A DNA stretch of 64,000 nt. Origin: Gemmatimonas sp. (lineage in GTDB: Bacteria > Gemmatimonadota > Gemmatimonadetes > Gemmatimonadales > Gemmatimonadaceae). Shown here piece after piece: positions 16,799-24,820 of this stretch. The notes under the pieces are model-generated. The model had not been told where the DNA came from, searched no databases, and worked only from the letters and a program-made list of their open reading frames with translations. The DNA lies in the NCBI GenBank assembly GCA_023910675.1, contig JAAVWC010000002.1, positions 227,428 through 291,427 of the forward strand, given 5' to 3'. The position numbers and the translations under genes are program-made. The stretch's first letter is position 1; each line of letters opens with the position of its first letter.

Positions 16799-18547
16799 AT
16801 GCAAATGCTGCGGAACACTCGCGCCCCGTTGTACTTGATCGCTGTGGCCTCAACCATGGTATTGCTCCTGGGCTGCAACCAGGAGCAGGCAGCGATCACT
16901 CGACCAGATGAGGGAACGGTCCTTGAAACCACAGCGCGCATGACGGTGAATGGCGCACTGGACGGCGCCCCCGGCGAGTGTAGCTATCCGATCCCAGTGG
17001 TACCGGACGGTGACGGCGCACTCGCGGAGACCAGCACCAGCTGCACCGTGAGCGATTCGTCGTTCGTGGCCATCCGTGTGCGAGGCAAGTTGCAGTCGAG
17101 CGCAAACCCGGATGCATCGTGGTGCGTACCGGGAGCGTCCGGATCGGCCGTTGGTCTCTACGGTCCGATGGGCGGTGGCAGTAGCGCAGATTGGATGCGT
17201 TTGTTTGTGACGGTCAGGGGGTTCTCAACGACAGCGGGGACCTTCTCGATTCCGGCTCGCGATACTGCGACGGGCGCCTCGATCTTCTTCGGCTCATCCG
17301 CCGAAGTCGTCGCGTACGGTGAGGGCTTCTTCATCGGCAGGGGCTCGACCCTCCTTCGGGTTTTGCGTTCAGGGAATCAGGATACGGTGTCGTGTACAGG
17401 CCCCAATGCGCCTCAACCACCGGGTTGCGCGAATGGCGGGGCGAGAGCGTGCGGGCCGATCAACAAATACCGTGTCAACGGGACCCAAGTGCTGACGGTC
17501 AAGCCGACACGAGTCACGCTCGTGGTGAACGCCGCGCCGACGCCGATTTACGAGGGGGACACCGTCACCTTCACGGCCTCGTCGACAGACGGACGGCCCG
17601 TGTCAGTTCGCTCTTGGGTTTGGCAAGACTCGGCGGGCGCCACTACCAACGTTGGATGCTCCCTCTCGGTCCCTACGTGCAAGTTTGCGCCTCTCGGTAC
17701 CGGTCGCATGTACGTACGAGCGCGGGTGGCATTAAACCCCTACATAGAACAGGCGGCCGTTGAGGCTCCTATACAGCCACTGCAGTTTGTGGTGACGGCA
17801 TCACCAGAGCCTTCGGCAAACAACTTCATCGTGGAGTATCTAGCTTCGTCAACTCCAGTCGCCCGACCGGTGACCCAGCTAACGTTCCAGAACGCCCCGT
17901 CGACCGAACAGCTAGAGTGCCGCTCCGATAGATGTTATGGAGTGTCGGCGACGTCGACGGTCATCTCATTCACCGCACTCGTCAACGGAAGAGCAAAGAG
18001 CGCAACTGTGCAGGTAACAGTTCTTCCGATTTGTGTCGCGGCCCTGCGGAGGTTTCCCAGCTCCACTGTCGCAACATCGAGTTGCATAGATGCCTCCACT
18101 GCCTGCTACGGACCCAGATTTATTTGCTTGGTCAAGCTGACGGAAGACGAGCGGCGCTTTGTTCGTGACTCGGTAATGCTTCAACTTCAGGATCCCGCGA
18201 GCATCCCAATTGAACATAGGTCGATGTGCGCGGATCTAGCCAGCTCATTCAGGCACATGTTTTCAGAAGGTAAGGTATACATGGGATGGTGGAATGCTCC
18301 ACACACAGCAAACACCACGAACGGCTTAATTCATGTAGATCAGATTGACTTTGACCACTACCGGTCGCAGTCCAGCACCGGGAGAAGTATCCTGATGGCT
18401 GTCTATCTGCACGAGACCGTGCACTACTTGAACCAGGTATTCGGAAGGTACTCAAACCACGGTCCGCAGCTAAACAACGGCTCCTACAATGAGTATCCGT
18501 ATAGCGTGCTCACATTTCAACAAGGCAATCCATGCGTTCGCTTCTAG
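16799..18547 (+). CDS. Surface lipoprotein with Ig-like repeats and C-terminal HExxH motif
   Basis: 582 residues. A lipoprotein signal with lipobox L-L-G-C is at residues ~10-28 (STMVLLLGCNQEQ). The middle (residues ~240-420) contains two or three Ig/PKD-like beta domains (YEGDTVTFTASSTDGRPVSVRSWVW). The C-terminal ~170 residues differ in style and hold LMAVYLHETVHYLNQVFG: HETVH fits a zinc-protease HExxH site, so a metallopeptidase-like domain is likely. Base composition becomes visibly more AT-rich after about 17760. The first ~200 residues (minus signal) are almost identical in the broken copy at 23567. Role unknown; an exported enzyme or toxin is possible. Confidence 0.65.
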   Translation: MQMLRNTRAPLYLIAVASTMVLLLGCNQEQAAITRPDEGTVLETTARMTVNGALDGAPGECSYPIPVVPDGDGALAETSTSCTVSDSSFVAIRVRGKLQSSANPDASWCVPGASGSAVGLYGPMGGGSSADWMRLFVTVRGFSTTAGTFSIPARDTATGASIFFGSSAEVVAYGEGFFIGRGSTLLRVLRSGNQDTVSCTGPNAPQPPGCANGGARACGPINKYRVNGTQVLTVKPTRVTLVVNAAPTPIYEGDTVTFTASSTDGRPVSVRSWVWQDSAGATTNVGCSLSVPTCKFAPLGTGRMYVRARVALNPYIEQAAVEAPIQPLQFVVTASPEPSANNFIVEYLASSTPVARPVTQLTFQNAPSTEQLECRSDRCYGVSATSTVISFTALVNGRAKSATVQVTVLPICVAALRRFPSSTVATSSCIDASTACYGPRFICLVKLTEDERRFVRDSVMLQLQDPASIPIEHRSMCADLASSFRHMFSEGKVYMGWWNAPHTANTTNGLIHVDQIDFDHYRSQSSTGRSILMAVYLHETVHYLNQVFGRYSNHGPQLNNGSYNEYPYSVLTFQQGNPCVRF

Positions 18548-18584
18548 TGTCTGCTAGCTCGCGAGCACTCGATCCCAAAGAAGC

Positions 18585-19124
18585 GTGAGCAACCCAAGCG
18601 TGACGTGGAGTAAGAGAATCGCTTGGAACCGCGAGAGCACTCAGTTGCTCTCGCGGTGGCTGTTCCTTGCTACACTCTCGTGGTCTATCGGCAGTCTTCT
18701 TGTCACGCAACTGCGTGCGCCGTTCGCACTTCGTAGCATTGCAGGATGGCAGGACGCATTCACGCAGTTGATGTGGACCGCCCCTTTCGAGCTCGCTCCA
18801 CTTGTTTTCGTTTTGAGCCTTTGGATTGTGCTTTTGCGAGTAAGCGCACGTGTAAGGTCCCGTCGAACTAGCCACGTACTCTCGCTGGCGGCGACGGTAC
18901 CGATGCTACTGACGGTCGAGTTAGCAGCGTCGGGTATTCTCCTCATTGCCATCGGAACTAAGCCCGGCGTCACCCAGCTTGGGTTGTTGAGACTCGCCAT
19001 TGCTGCAGCACTGGAGAACGGCCAGCCGCTGGATTGGCTCATTACAAACGTTCCGATGATAGTTGTCCCGAGAATGGTGCTAAGTAGTTGGCTTGAAAGA
19101 ACTGGGTTAGTCAACTTCAGATGA
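18585..19124 (+). CDS. Predicted inner-membrane protein of unknown function
   Basis: 179 residues with a GTG start at 18585, 37 bp after the lipoprotein gene. Four hydrophobic segments are visible: SRWLFLATLSWSIGSLLV (~23-40), LAPLVFVLSLWIVLL (~71-85), LAATVPMLLTVELAASGILLIAIG (~101-124) and LITNVPMIVVPRMVL (~151-165). The DNA is less GC-rich than the core genome. Its N-terminal segment reappears in a truncated form at 20858, so this gene family is also repeated in the island. No family recognised. Confidence 0.6.
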   Translation: MSNPSVTWSKRIAWNRESTQLLSRWLFLATLSWSIGSLLVTQLRAPFALRSIAGWQDAFTQLMWTAPFELAPLVFVLSLWIVLLRVSARVRSRRTSHVLSLAATVPMLLTVELAASGILLIAIGTKPGVTQLGLLRLAIAAALENGQPLDWLITNVPMIVVPRMVLSSWLERTGLVNFR

Positions 19125-19473
19125 TGCTGCGTCAGTGCGACATCCATTTAGGTGCGGTGCGAACTCCATTTCCCCCACGCCTGTAACCGAGTGTCAGTTC
19201 CGACCGAAAACTGCGCGGATATGCCGACTGAGATTGCACATTCTGTGCGCCTCGTGAACGTCTAACGCAAGACGTTCCCCTAGGGGACGCTTGGCATCGT
19301 TCCCCTCGGGAGGAGCCCGGTTCACAGTCGGGACACCCTAGTGTCTCTAAGGTATCTCGTGGATTCCGAGCAACCGAAAGCGCCTATGGTTCGGGAGTTG
19401 GGGTTAGCCGTCGGCTGGTCTTCGATTTCTCAGCTCGCTTGCTTTGGTCTTGGCTTGGAGCGGGCCGTTGGGA
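19125..19473. other. Non-coding stretch in the island
   Basis: About 350 bp with no convincing gene. The only structure seen is a short palindrome around CGTTCCCCTAGGGGACG (near 19272-19290) and a related TTCCCCTCGGGAG downstream, which may act as a terminator for the membrane-protein gene. Confidence 0.4.
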
Positions 19474-19569
19474 CTGAGGGACTTTGCATGCTCCACTGAG
19501 GGACCCTGCGGCCCTAAGCGGGGTTTTCTCCTCTGGAGTATGCCTCTGTACGACCAAGTAACACGAGAT
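19474..19569. repeat. 96-bp island repeat (R1), copy 2
   Basis: CTGAGGGAC boxes at 19474 and 19496 (22 bp apart), then CTCCTCTGGAGTATGCCTCTG and GACCAAGTAACACGAGAT, ending at the next tRNA fragment. It differs from copy 1 at scattered positions, mainly between the boxes and in CGGCCCTAAGCGGGG, so it is an older or independent copy. Confidence 0.8.
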
Positions 19570-19613
19570 CTGAAAATCCGCGTGTCGGCGGTTCGATTCC
19601 GTCCCAAGCCACT
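19570..19613 (+). other. tRNA-Phe 3' fragment (attachment-site core), copy 2
   Basis: 44 bases identical to 13304-13347. Here the match with the intact locus continues through the terminator to about 19664 (roughly 95 bp with three differences), so this copy most likely marks an original chromosomal or element-chromosome junction. Confidence 0.9.
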
Positions 19614-19628
19614 GTACAAAAATCAAAG

Positions 19629-19655
19629 CGGCGCCCTGACCTAGTCGGGGCGCCG
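19629..19655 (+). terminator. Copy of the tRNA-Phe terminator
   Basis: The same hairpin as at 13363-13389 with one base change in the loop, followed by TTTT. Confidence 0.75.
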
Positions 19656-19691
19656 TTTTGCGTACCCGGCCGGTCGGATCCTATTGCATGC

Positions 19692-19708
19692 TATATGTGT
19701 ACCATATA
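19692..19708. promoter_or_regulatory. Palindrome upstream of higB
   Basis: TATATG-TGTAC-CATATA, 6-bp arms with 5-bp spacer, ending 9 bp before the proposed GTG start of higB. HigBA operons are normally repressed by HigA bound at such a palindrome; TATA-rich arms may double as the -10 element. Confidence 0.55.
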
Positions 19709-19717
19709 AACTGCAGC

Positions 19718-20008
19718 GTGATCCAGTCGTTTCTCGATCAAGCCACCGCCGACCTCTTCGCGGGAAAACGGACCAAGGCCAACCGTCACGCGGTGGCGTT
19801 GTGGTCGGTGGCCCGGCGTAAGCTTTCGGCGCTGGACGCGGCAGTGATACTCGACGATCTCCGAAGCCCACCCGGTAATCAGCTGGAGCCGCTCAAAGGA
19901 GATCGGAAGGGACAACACTCGATTCGCGTGAACGATCAGTATCGGCTGTGTTTCGTGTGGACCGCGGAAGGTCCCGCGCAGGTGGAGTTCACGGATTACC
20001 ACCGGTGA
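19718..20008 (+). CDS. higB: HigB/RelE-family toxin
   Basis: About 96 residues from the GTG at 19718, chosen because the family starts at this residue (V/M-I-x-S-F) and the upstream palindrome would otherwise lie in the gene. HigB toxins are ribosome-dependent mRNA endonucleases. Features: IQSFLDQATADLFAGK at the N-terminus, RRKLSALDAA, LRSPPGNQLEPLKGDRKGQHSIRVNDQYRLCF and the final FTDYHR, all typical of the plasmid-maintenance killer group. Toxin-first order with an antitoxin 49 bp downstream is normal for higBA. Confidence 0.9.
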   Translation: MIQSFLDQATADLFAGKRTKANRHAVALWSVARRKLSALDAAVILDDLRSPPGNQLEPLKGDRKGQHSIRVNDQYRLCFVWTAEGPAQVEFTDYHR

Positions 20009-20057
20009 CCGCAACATCGGGTTGGCACTAGGCACGTTGCCAAAATCAGAGGTCTTA

Positions 20058-20429
20058 ATGAGCACCAAGCCACTCCCAACGCACATCCCTCGCCCGTCCG
20101 TCGAGCAGATGGTGGAGCCGCCAGCGCACGCAGGTCAGGTGCTGCGCGAGGACTTCCTGGTGCCGCTCGGCATCACGCAGACGGCCTTCGCCGCGCGGCT
20201 GGGGATCTCGTTGCAGCGCCTGAATGACCTGTTGTGCGGCCGTCGCGGGGTCACGGTCGATACCGCGCTCCGCCTGGCGCGCGTGTTGGGCACATCGGCG
20301 CAGTTCTGGATCAACCTGCAGGACGCGCGCGAGTTGTGGGACGCCGTGCACGGCCCCAATGCGAAAGAGATCGAGAAGCTTGAGCCGCTGCAGCATGACC
20401 GGCATGGGCGGCTGGTCGTGTCCGCGTGA
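20058..20429 (+). CDS. higA: HigA-family antitoxin (XRE helix-turn-helix)
   Basis: 123 residues from ATG 20058. The HTH lies at residues ~35-60 (GITQTAFAARLGISLQRLNDLL), followed by the VapI/HigA signature GRRGVTVDTALRLARVLGTSAQFWINLQDARELWD. It neutralises the HigB toxin and represses the operon. The N-terminal ~25 residues are an extension with 'PPAHAGQVLREDFLVPLG', usual for HigA. Confidence 0.92.
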   Translation: MSTKPLPTHIPRPSVEQMVEPPAHAGQVLREDFLVPLGITQTAFAARLGISLQRLNDLLCGRRGVTVDTALRLARVLGTSAQFWINLQDARELWDAVHGPNAKEIEKLEPLQHDRHGRLVVSA

Positions 20430-20857
20430 TACAAGAAGCGCGAAGACGGCTGTCGAACGTGTAAACCGTGGACGTCAATCGATCAGTACGTGAACGAGAT
20501 TGCCGGGACTGAACTGGAATTGCGCCTGTGTGATGGAGATACCGCTGTCGCACAATCGGTGGGAGCGCAGCTGGGAGGACTTGGCAAACCGGTCAGAGTC
20601 GAAGCCTCGACGTGCAAGACGCCATCGCGCTCTTCAGCCAATAGATTTGACGTGAAGTCCGTGCGCTGCACCGTCATCGAATGTCACGTGATGGGACATT
20701 TGATCCGATTACCCTCGACCTGGATGGTCGAGCTACGTGTGAGGCCATCGACGTCTCTGCAGGCGCCGTCAGTGCAGAGCGCGTTGTACACATTACATGA
20801 GACATACGATTGACCACCCAACATTCTCATCGCAGCGCGATATCCGCATAGATCCTC
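20430..20857. other. Stretch without a recognisable gene
   Basis: About 430 bp after higBA. A reading frame of ~107 codons at 20490 has no RBS, no recognisable motif and unusual composition, and is not called. Possibly decayed cassette material. Confidence 0.4.
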
Positions 20858-20971
20858 ATGCGATGGCTTTTGGTGGCGACGCTCGTATGCCTTATCGGAA
20901 ACCTTCTGGTCGTACAGCTACGTGCACCGTTCGAAGTCACTCCACTCGCCCTCGTTGTGATCGGTTCTCGT
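20858..20971 (+). pseudogene. Truncated relic of the island membrane-protein family
   Basis: About 37 codons (MRWLLVATLVCLIGNLLVVQ, then LRAPFEVTPLALVVI) that match the first two membrane segments of the 18585-19124 protein (SRWLFLATLSWSIGSLLVTQ, LRAPF, then FELAPLVFVL). The ~25 residues between APF and the second segment in the long copy are missing, so an internal deletion joined the two. After this the similarity stops. Confidence 0.5.
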
Positions 20972-20990
20972 TCTCTAGGGAAGAAATTCA

Positions 20991-21311
20991 ATGCGCTTCA
21001 TGCTGCTCACCGCTATCGCGGCTTCGACGTCGCTGGCAGCACTAGGGTTCGACCCGTCAGGTCGACCGATGAGGGTCACGCAGAGCGCGTGCGAGATGGA
21101 CGCTTTTCCCGCATCGCGCGCCAGATCGTCCCTCTGCAATGCGTCTTTCCGCGCAGACCTCGGTGCCGACGCCGCGCTCGTCGACGGCGGCATGCTTTTT
21201 CGGCTCACGCCGAATCGTTTCATCCTCGCCACGCCGTTACCCAACAAATACTCCGGCATCACCTACTTGGCCTTGGACTCCAACGCCGTCATCGTCCGCA
21301 ACAATCCTTGA
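20991..21311 (+). CDS. Small exported protein of unknown function
   Basis: 106 residues from ATG 20991 with an AGGGAAG motif upstream. A signal peptide is plausible (MRFMLLTAIAASTSLAALG). The mature part has two cysteines (SACEMD, SLCNAS) and beta-like segments ending LALDSNAVIVRNNP. No family recognised. It ends 21 bp before the degenerate R1 repeat. Confidence 0.5.
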   Translation: MRFMLLTAIAASTSLAALGFDPSGRPMRVTQSACEMDAFPASRARSSLCNASFRADLGADAALVDGGMLFRLTPNRFILATPLPNKYSGITYLALDSNAVIVRNNP

Positions 21312-21332
21312 GATGATCCGTGAGCTCACTCA

Positions 21333-21428
21333 CTGAGGGACCTTGGGGCTGGTGACTGAGGGACCCTGCCGCGCCCCAAGACGCTTCTCCTGTGGACAGC
21401 GACTTTGAATGACCAAGTGGCGCGGCAA
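21333..21428. repeat. 96-bp island repeat (R1), degenerate copy 3 without tRNA fragment
   Basis: CTGAGGGAC boxes at 21333 and 21356 (23 bp apart), then CTTCTCCTGTGG and GACCAAGTGGC. After GACCAAGTGGCGCGGCAA the sequence does not continue into the tRNA fragment. It is about 60-70% like the others by eye. It precedes a fragment that keeps the last codons of a Fic gene (SYPP-stop, ending 21512), so the attachment core and most of a fic gene have been lost here. Confidence 0.6.
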
Positions 21429-21524
21429 CTTCGGGTCGGCGAGATGCTCCAGCACCCCGACCCCAATCAACGATGGACCGTCGATACTAGAGTTGAGTCT
21501 TACCCGCCCTGAGGAAACGCCGCC

Positions 21525-22433
21525 GTGAAGGAGCAAACACTGTTCGCAAGTGCGATGTTCAATTGCCGGAATTCACACCTCGCGGAGTCGATGAGCTTGA
21601 CCGCACTCCTCGACGCCATCGCTGCTGCTGCGGCGCCTGCGCGCTTGACGCATAGCTTCACCGTCACGACAAGCGGGGGCGTAGGTCGCGGAAAACCGCT
21701 GCAGGGCCACAACGAAATCGCACGTCGGTTGTATCGGCGCACGACCGAAGAGTTATGTCTTGTGTCGCAAGATCCAGACGCACCTGTGAGGACGGATCCT
21801 TACGCAGCCGTGTCCCTCGGTCGGTCTCCTAAGCCCTCCGAGCGCCAAGACGAAGATCGTATGTTGCGGACGGTATCGTTTGAACGAATGCTCAAGCCAA
21901 GCGACACCGCTGCCTTCCTCGCTGGCCTGAAGCTCGCGTTCTCGTTGGTGGACGCCCCAAGCGGGTATGTGCATGTCACGACCGACGTGATGCTAGCAGC
22001 CAGCGAATTGGGCTTTCAGGCGATGGCGCCTCACAGGCCCCCGCCTGCTACGCGGCCGGATGGCACCCTATTTCCTGACAGCTCGCGTGCACGGTTAGAA
22101 TGGAAGCATGCCGAGGACACGAATGATCGCGTTCGACAGCTGGAGAATGTGCGATCCGCAATTGGAGCGCGCTTGCGCGGCACCTACTGGGCCACGCTTC
22201 TCGGCCGCGAGATGGTCGCGGAGTTGGGCGGCGCCGAGCGTATTTTTCGCGAAGCGCCGGTGCACTCGGTCGAATCGTTCGGTGACGGTGCACTGTATCT
22301 GCAGCTGACGCCGGAGCCGGAGCCGATCACCACGCCGGCGATGCAAACGGGACTGCTCGCACTCGAGCAGTTTCTGCGGCCCGTGCTGGTCCCGCTGCCG
22401 TTGTATTGGGCGACGCGCGCGGCGGAGGCGTAG
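21525..22433 (+). CDS. DUF3396-like (type VI immunity-like) protein, copy B
   Basis: 302 residues, GTG start at 21525 with GAGGAAA upstream, as in copy A. Shared landmarks with copy A: LTHSFT..TSGGVGR, LYRRTTE, DAPSGYVHVTTD, RLRGTYWATLLGREMVAELGG and an almost identical last 45 residues. The N-terminal two thirds are clearly diverged (roughly two residues in three the same by eye). Again no effector gene is adjacent, and the convergent partner follows 26 bp downstream. Moderate family confidence as for copy A. Confidence 0.6.
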   Translation: MKEQTLFASAMFNCRNSHLAESMSLTALLDAIAAAAAPARLTHSFTVTTSGGVGRGKPLQGHNEIARRLYRRTTEELCLVSQDPDAPVRTDPYAAVSLGRSPKPSERQDEDRMLRTVSFERMLKPSDTAAFLAGLKLAFSLVDAPSGYVHVTTDVMLAASELGFQAMAPHRPPPATRPDGTLFPDSSRARLEWKHAEDTNDRVRQLENVRSAIGARLRGTYWATLLGREMVAELGGAERIFREAPVHSVESFGDGALYLQLTPEPEPITTPAMQTGLLALEQFLRPVLVPLPLYWATRAAEA

Positions 22434-22459
22434 CCGCGTCCGCCGGGGGCAAAAGATTG

Positions 22460-23017
22460 CTAGGCTGGTGCAACGTGCACGAGCTGATCACGCGGAAAAT
22501 CATCCGGCGTGTCGCCTGACGCGATGGTGTCATACGACACGCCGACCACCCATGACGGCCACCCGAACGCCTCGGCGATGGCGGTATGTCGCGCGTGCTC
22601 GAACGTGACGTCTTCCGCCGCGAACAGCGCGCGCACCTTGGGCTTGAGCCAGGGGAGGCTGAGTGTGTCGCACCACACGTCCGCATCGCCCATGCTTTCC
22701 GCCGGCTCATCCAGCATCTCCGGCCGAGAGAGATAGAAGTCGATCTCTTCGCCGCCGACGTAGAGGCTCAGCCCGAGTACATCGTCGTCGAAGTTGAGCG
22801 CGCCGACGATGGTCGTCTGCTCAGGTACCGACAAGACGCTGGCCACACGGTGCAAGTCGTCCACGCCGTCGAATCCTTGGACCTCCTTGTCCCAGACTAT
22901 TGCCTGGGAGTCGGAGAGGGTCAACACGTACGCGGTCCGCTTCACACGCTTCAGAAAATCACCGGCCAACGGTGCGGCCGTACCGGTGACCAGCATGGAT
23001 CCGTAAAAGGCGCCCAT
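22460..23017 (-). CDS. Small cytosolic protein convergent with the DUF3396-like gene, copy B
   Basis: 185 residues from ATG 23017, about 90% identical to 15666-16223. Differences cluster at a few sites (LITGAAAP/LVTGTAAP, DTLNVSWVKPEV/DTLSLPWLKPKV, FENTRH/FEHARH). The open frame and mostly conservative changes argue that both copies are or were under selection. Function unknown. Confidence 0.65.
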   Translation of the reverse strand: MGAFYGSMLVTGTAAPLAGDFLKRVKRTAYVLTLSDSQAIVWDKEVQGFDGVDDLHRVASVLSVPEQTTIVGALNFDDDVLGLSLYVGGEEIDFYLSRPEMLDEPAESMGDADVWCDTLSLPWLKPKVRALFAAEDVTFEHARHTAIAEAFGWPSWVVGVSYDTIASGDTPDDFPRDQLVHVAPA

Positions 23018-23113
23018 ACACAAGAAAGAAGTTGGATTACTAGTACAATAATGCGTTCGGCGACCACCGTGAGCGACCGTCAAGCACCAACGATCTAACG
23101 CCGGACCGCGTCA

Positions 23114-23209
23114 CTGAGGGACTTTGCACGTCAGACTGAGGGACCCTGCCGTCCCAAACGGGGCGCTCTCCTCTGGAGTACGCCTCTGCAAGACCAAGTG
23201 GCACGAGAT
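23114..23209. repeat. 96-bp island repeat (R1), copy 4
   Basis: CTGAGGGAC boxes at 23114 and 23136, identical to copy 1 throughout. Part of the large block duplication 15.5-17.5 kb / 22.3-24.2 kb. Confidence 0.85.
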
Positions 23210-23253
23210 CTGAAAATCCGCGTGTCGGCGGTTCGATTCCGTCCCAAGCCACT
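23210..23253 (+). other. tRNA-Phe 3' fragment (attachment-site core), copy 3
   Basis: 44 bases identical to 13304-13347, followed by the same replacement terminator as copy 1. Confidence 0.9.
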
Positions 23254-23271
23254 AAGTAGATCAACGACTTC

Positions 23272-23311
23272 CGCCGCGCGGCACGCCTCGATTCGAGCGT
23301 GCCGCGCGGCG
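23272..23311 (+). terminator. Hairpin after tRNA fragment copy 3
   Basis: Identical to 16477-16516: 15-bp arms, 10-nt loop, then TTTG. Confidence 0.75.
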
Positions 23312-23322
23312 TTTGTGCGTGA

Positions 23323-23353
23323 CTGAGGGACTTTCGTGCGCAAACTGAGGGAC
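23323..23353. repeat. Downstream pair of CTGAGGGAC boxes, second copy
   Basis: Boxes at 23323 and 23345, identical in sequence and spacing to 16528-16558. Confidence 0.75.
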
Positions 23354-23566
23354 CCGGAGGGGGCAGGTCGCGCGACGCGGATGTGTGAAACGGCGGCACG
23401 TCCCCGCCCCGTGCGCGTGAGGCCGCTGGCGAAACAGACAGAACCATCCAGATGGCGGTGAGATGACGCTGCGCGCTATCCTGCCGCGTCTAATCGGCTC
23501 GCGTCGCCGCTCACTGGCCCAACGGGATCGCCTCGCGCGGTCGACGCCACGATACCGCGTCAGCCA

Positions 23567-24658
23567 TTAGCGCGCATGACGGTGAATGGCGCACTGGACG
23601 GCGCCCCCGGCGAGTGTAGCTATCCGATCCCAGTGGTACCGGACGGTGACGGCGCACTCGCGGAGACCAGCACCAGCTGCACCGTGAGCGATTCGTCGTT
23701 CGTGGCCATCCGTGTGCGAGGCAAGTTGCAGTCGAGCGCAAACCCGGATGCATCGTGGTGCGTACCGGGAGCGTCCGGATCGGCCGTTGGTCTCTACGGT
23801 CCGATGGGCGGTGGCAGTAGCGCAGATTGGATGCGTTTGCTCGTGATGGTCAGGGGGTTCTCAACCACAGCGGGGACCTTCTCGATACCGGCTCGCGATA
23901 CTGCGACGGGCGCCTCGATCTTCTTCGGCTCACCCGGAGAAGTCGTCGCGTATGGCGACGGCTACTTCATTGGCAAAGGCTCGACCCTGTTGAGGGTTTT
24001 GCGCTCTGGAAATCAGGATATGGTGTCGTGCACAGGCGCATTGGCGCCTCAGCCACCGGGCTGCGCGAACGGCGGGGCGAGAGCGTGCGGGCCGATCAAC
24101 AAATACCGTGTCAACGGGACCCAAGTGCTGACAGTGAAGCCGACACGAGTCACGCTCGTAGTGAACTCCGCGCCGACTGCCGGTATATGAGGGAGACACC
24201 GTCACCTTCTCGGCTTCATCGACCGACGGGCGCCCCGTGTCCGTTCGCTCTTGGGTTTGGCAGGGCTCGGCAGGCGCTACGGTCAACGTTGCGTGCACCC
24301 TCTCGAGTTCGACCTGCAAATTCGCGCCATTAGGATCGGGCCGTATGTTCGTTCGCGCTCGCGTTGGGAACAATCCGTACATCGAACAGGCAGCAACGAC
24401 AATCGCTTTGCTTCCCCTTGAATTGCACCTGGTCGCAGCGCCGCCCTTCGCACTTTCGGGCGATACGGTGACCATATTCGCGTTGACGTCACCCGTCGGC
24501 CGCATGATTACCGGGTTCGACATCGTTGCCGGAGCAGGCGGCTCGAAGGCGTGGTGCATGGATGCTGCCTGCGGAGCGGTGGTGTCCGCCTCTGCAAGCA
24601 TTCATGGTTCAGCGCTCGTGAATGGCCGACTGAAGACCACCTCGGTCGCAATCACTGT
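23567..24658 (+). pseudogene. Second copy of the Ig-like lipoprotein, broken
   Basis: Matches the 16799-18547 gene but has lost its start: the bases equal to 16776-16936 (signal peptide and lipobox) are deleted, joining CGTCAGCCATTA to GCGCGCATGACGG. One base is inserted near 24180 (PTPIYEGD in copy 1 becomes PTAGI-stop), and the correct frame resumes from ~24190. The first ~600 bp are nearly identical to copy 1, the next ~450 bp only moderately so. The gene is cut at 24658 by a 36-bp-armed palindrome, just where copy 1 begins its HExxH domain. Confidence 0.8.
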
Positions 24659-24738
24659 GGACTGGACCCGATTTCGTGGACGCCTGACTCGCCCTAATTT
24701 CGGGGCGAGTCAGGCGTCCACGAAATCGGGTCCAGTCC
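24659..24738. repeat. Perfect 36-bp inverted repeat with 8-bp spacer
   Basis: 24659-24694 and 24703-24738 are exact reverse complements (GGACTGGACCCGATTTCGTG...), separated by TAATTTCG. GGACTGGACCC...GTGGACGCC resembles the terminal repeats of some IS3/IS481-type elements, so this could be two IS ends fused back to back after loss of the interior. It truncates the lipoprotein copy. Confidence 0.85.
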
Positions 24739-24820
24739 ATACCAGCTGGTATCACGAAGCAGCGCAAAAAATCAAAAAACCAAACGACAAGTGTTTACGA
24801 GCGGGGGTGTGTCCCGCGCT

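Noticed and set aside
20490..20813. A 107-codon frame after higBA
   Set aside because: No RBS, no motif, atypical composition; left as unassigned sequence.
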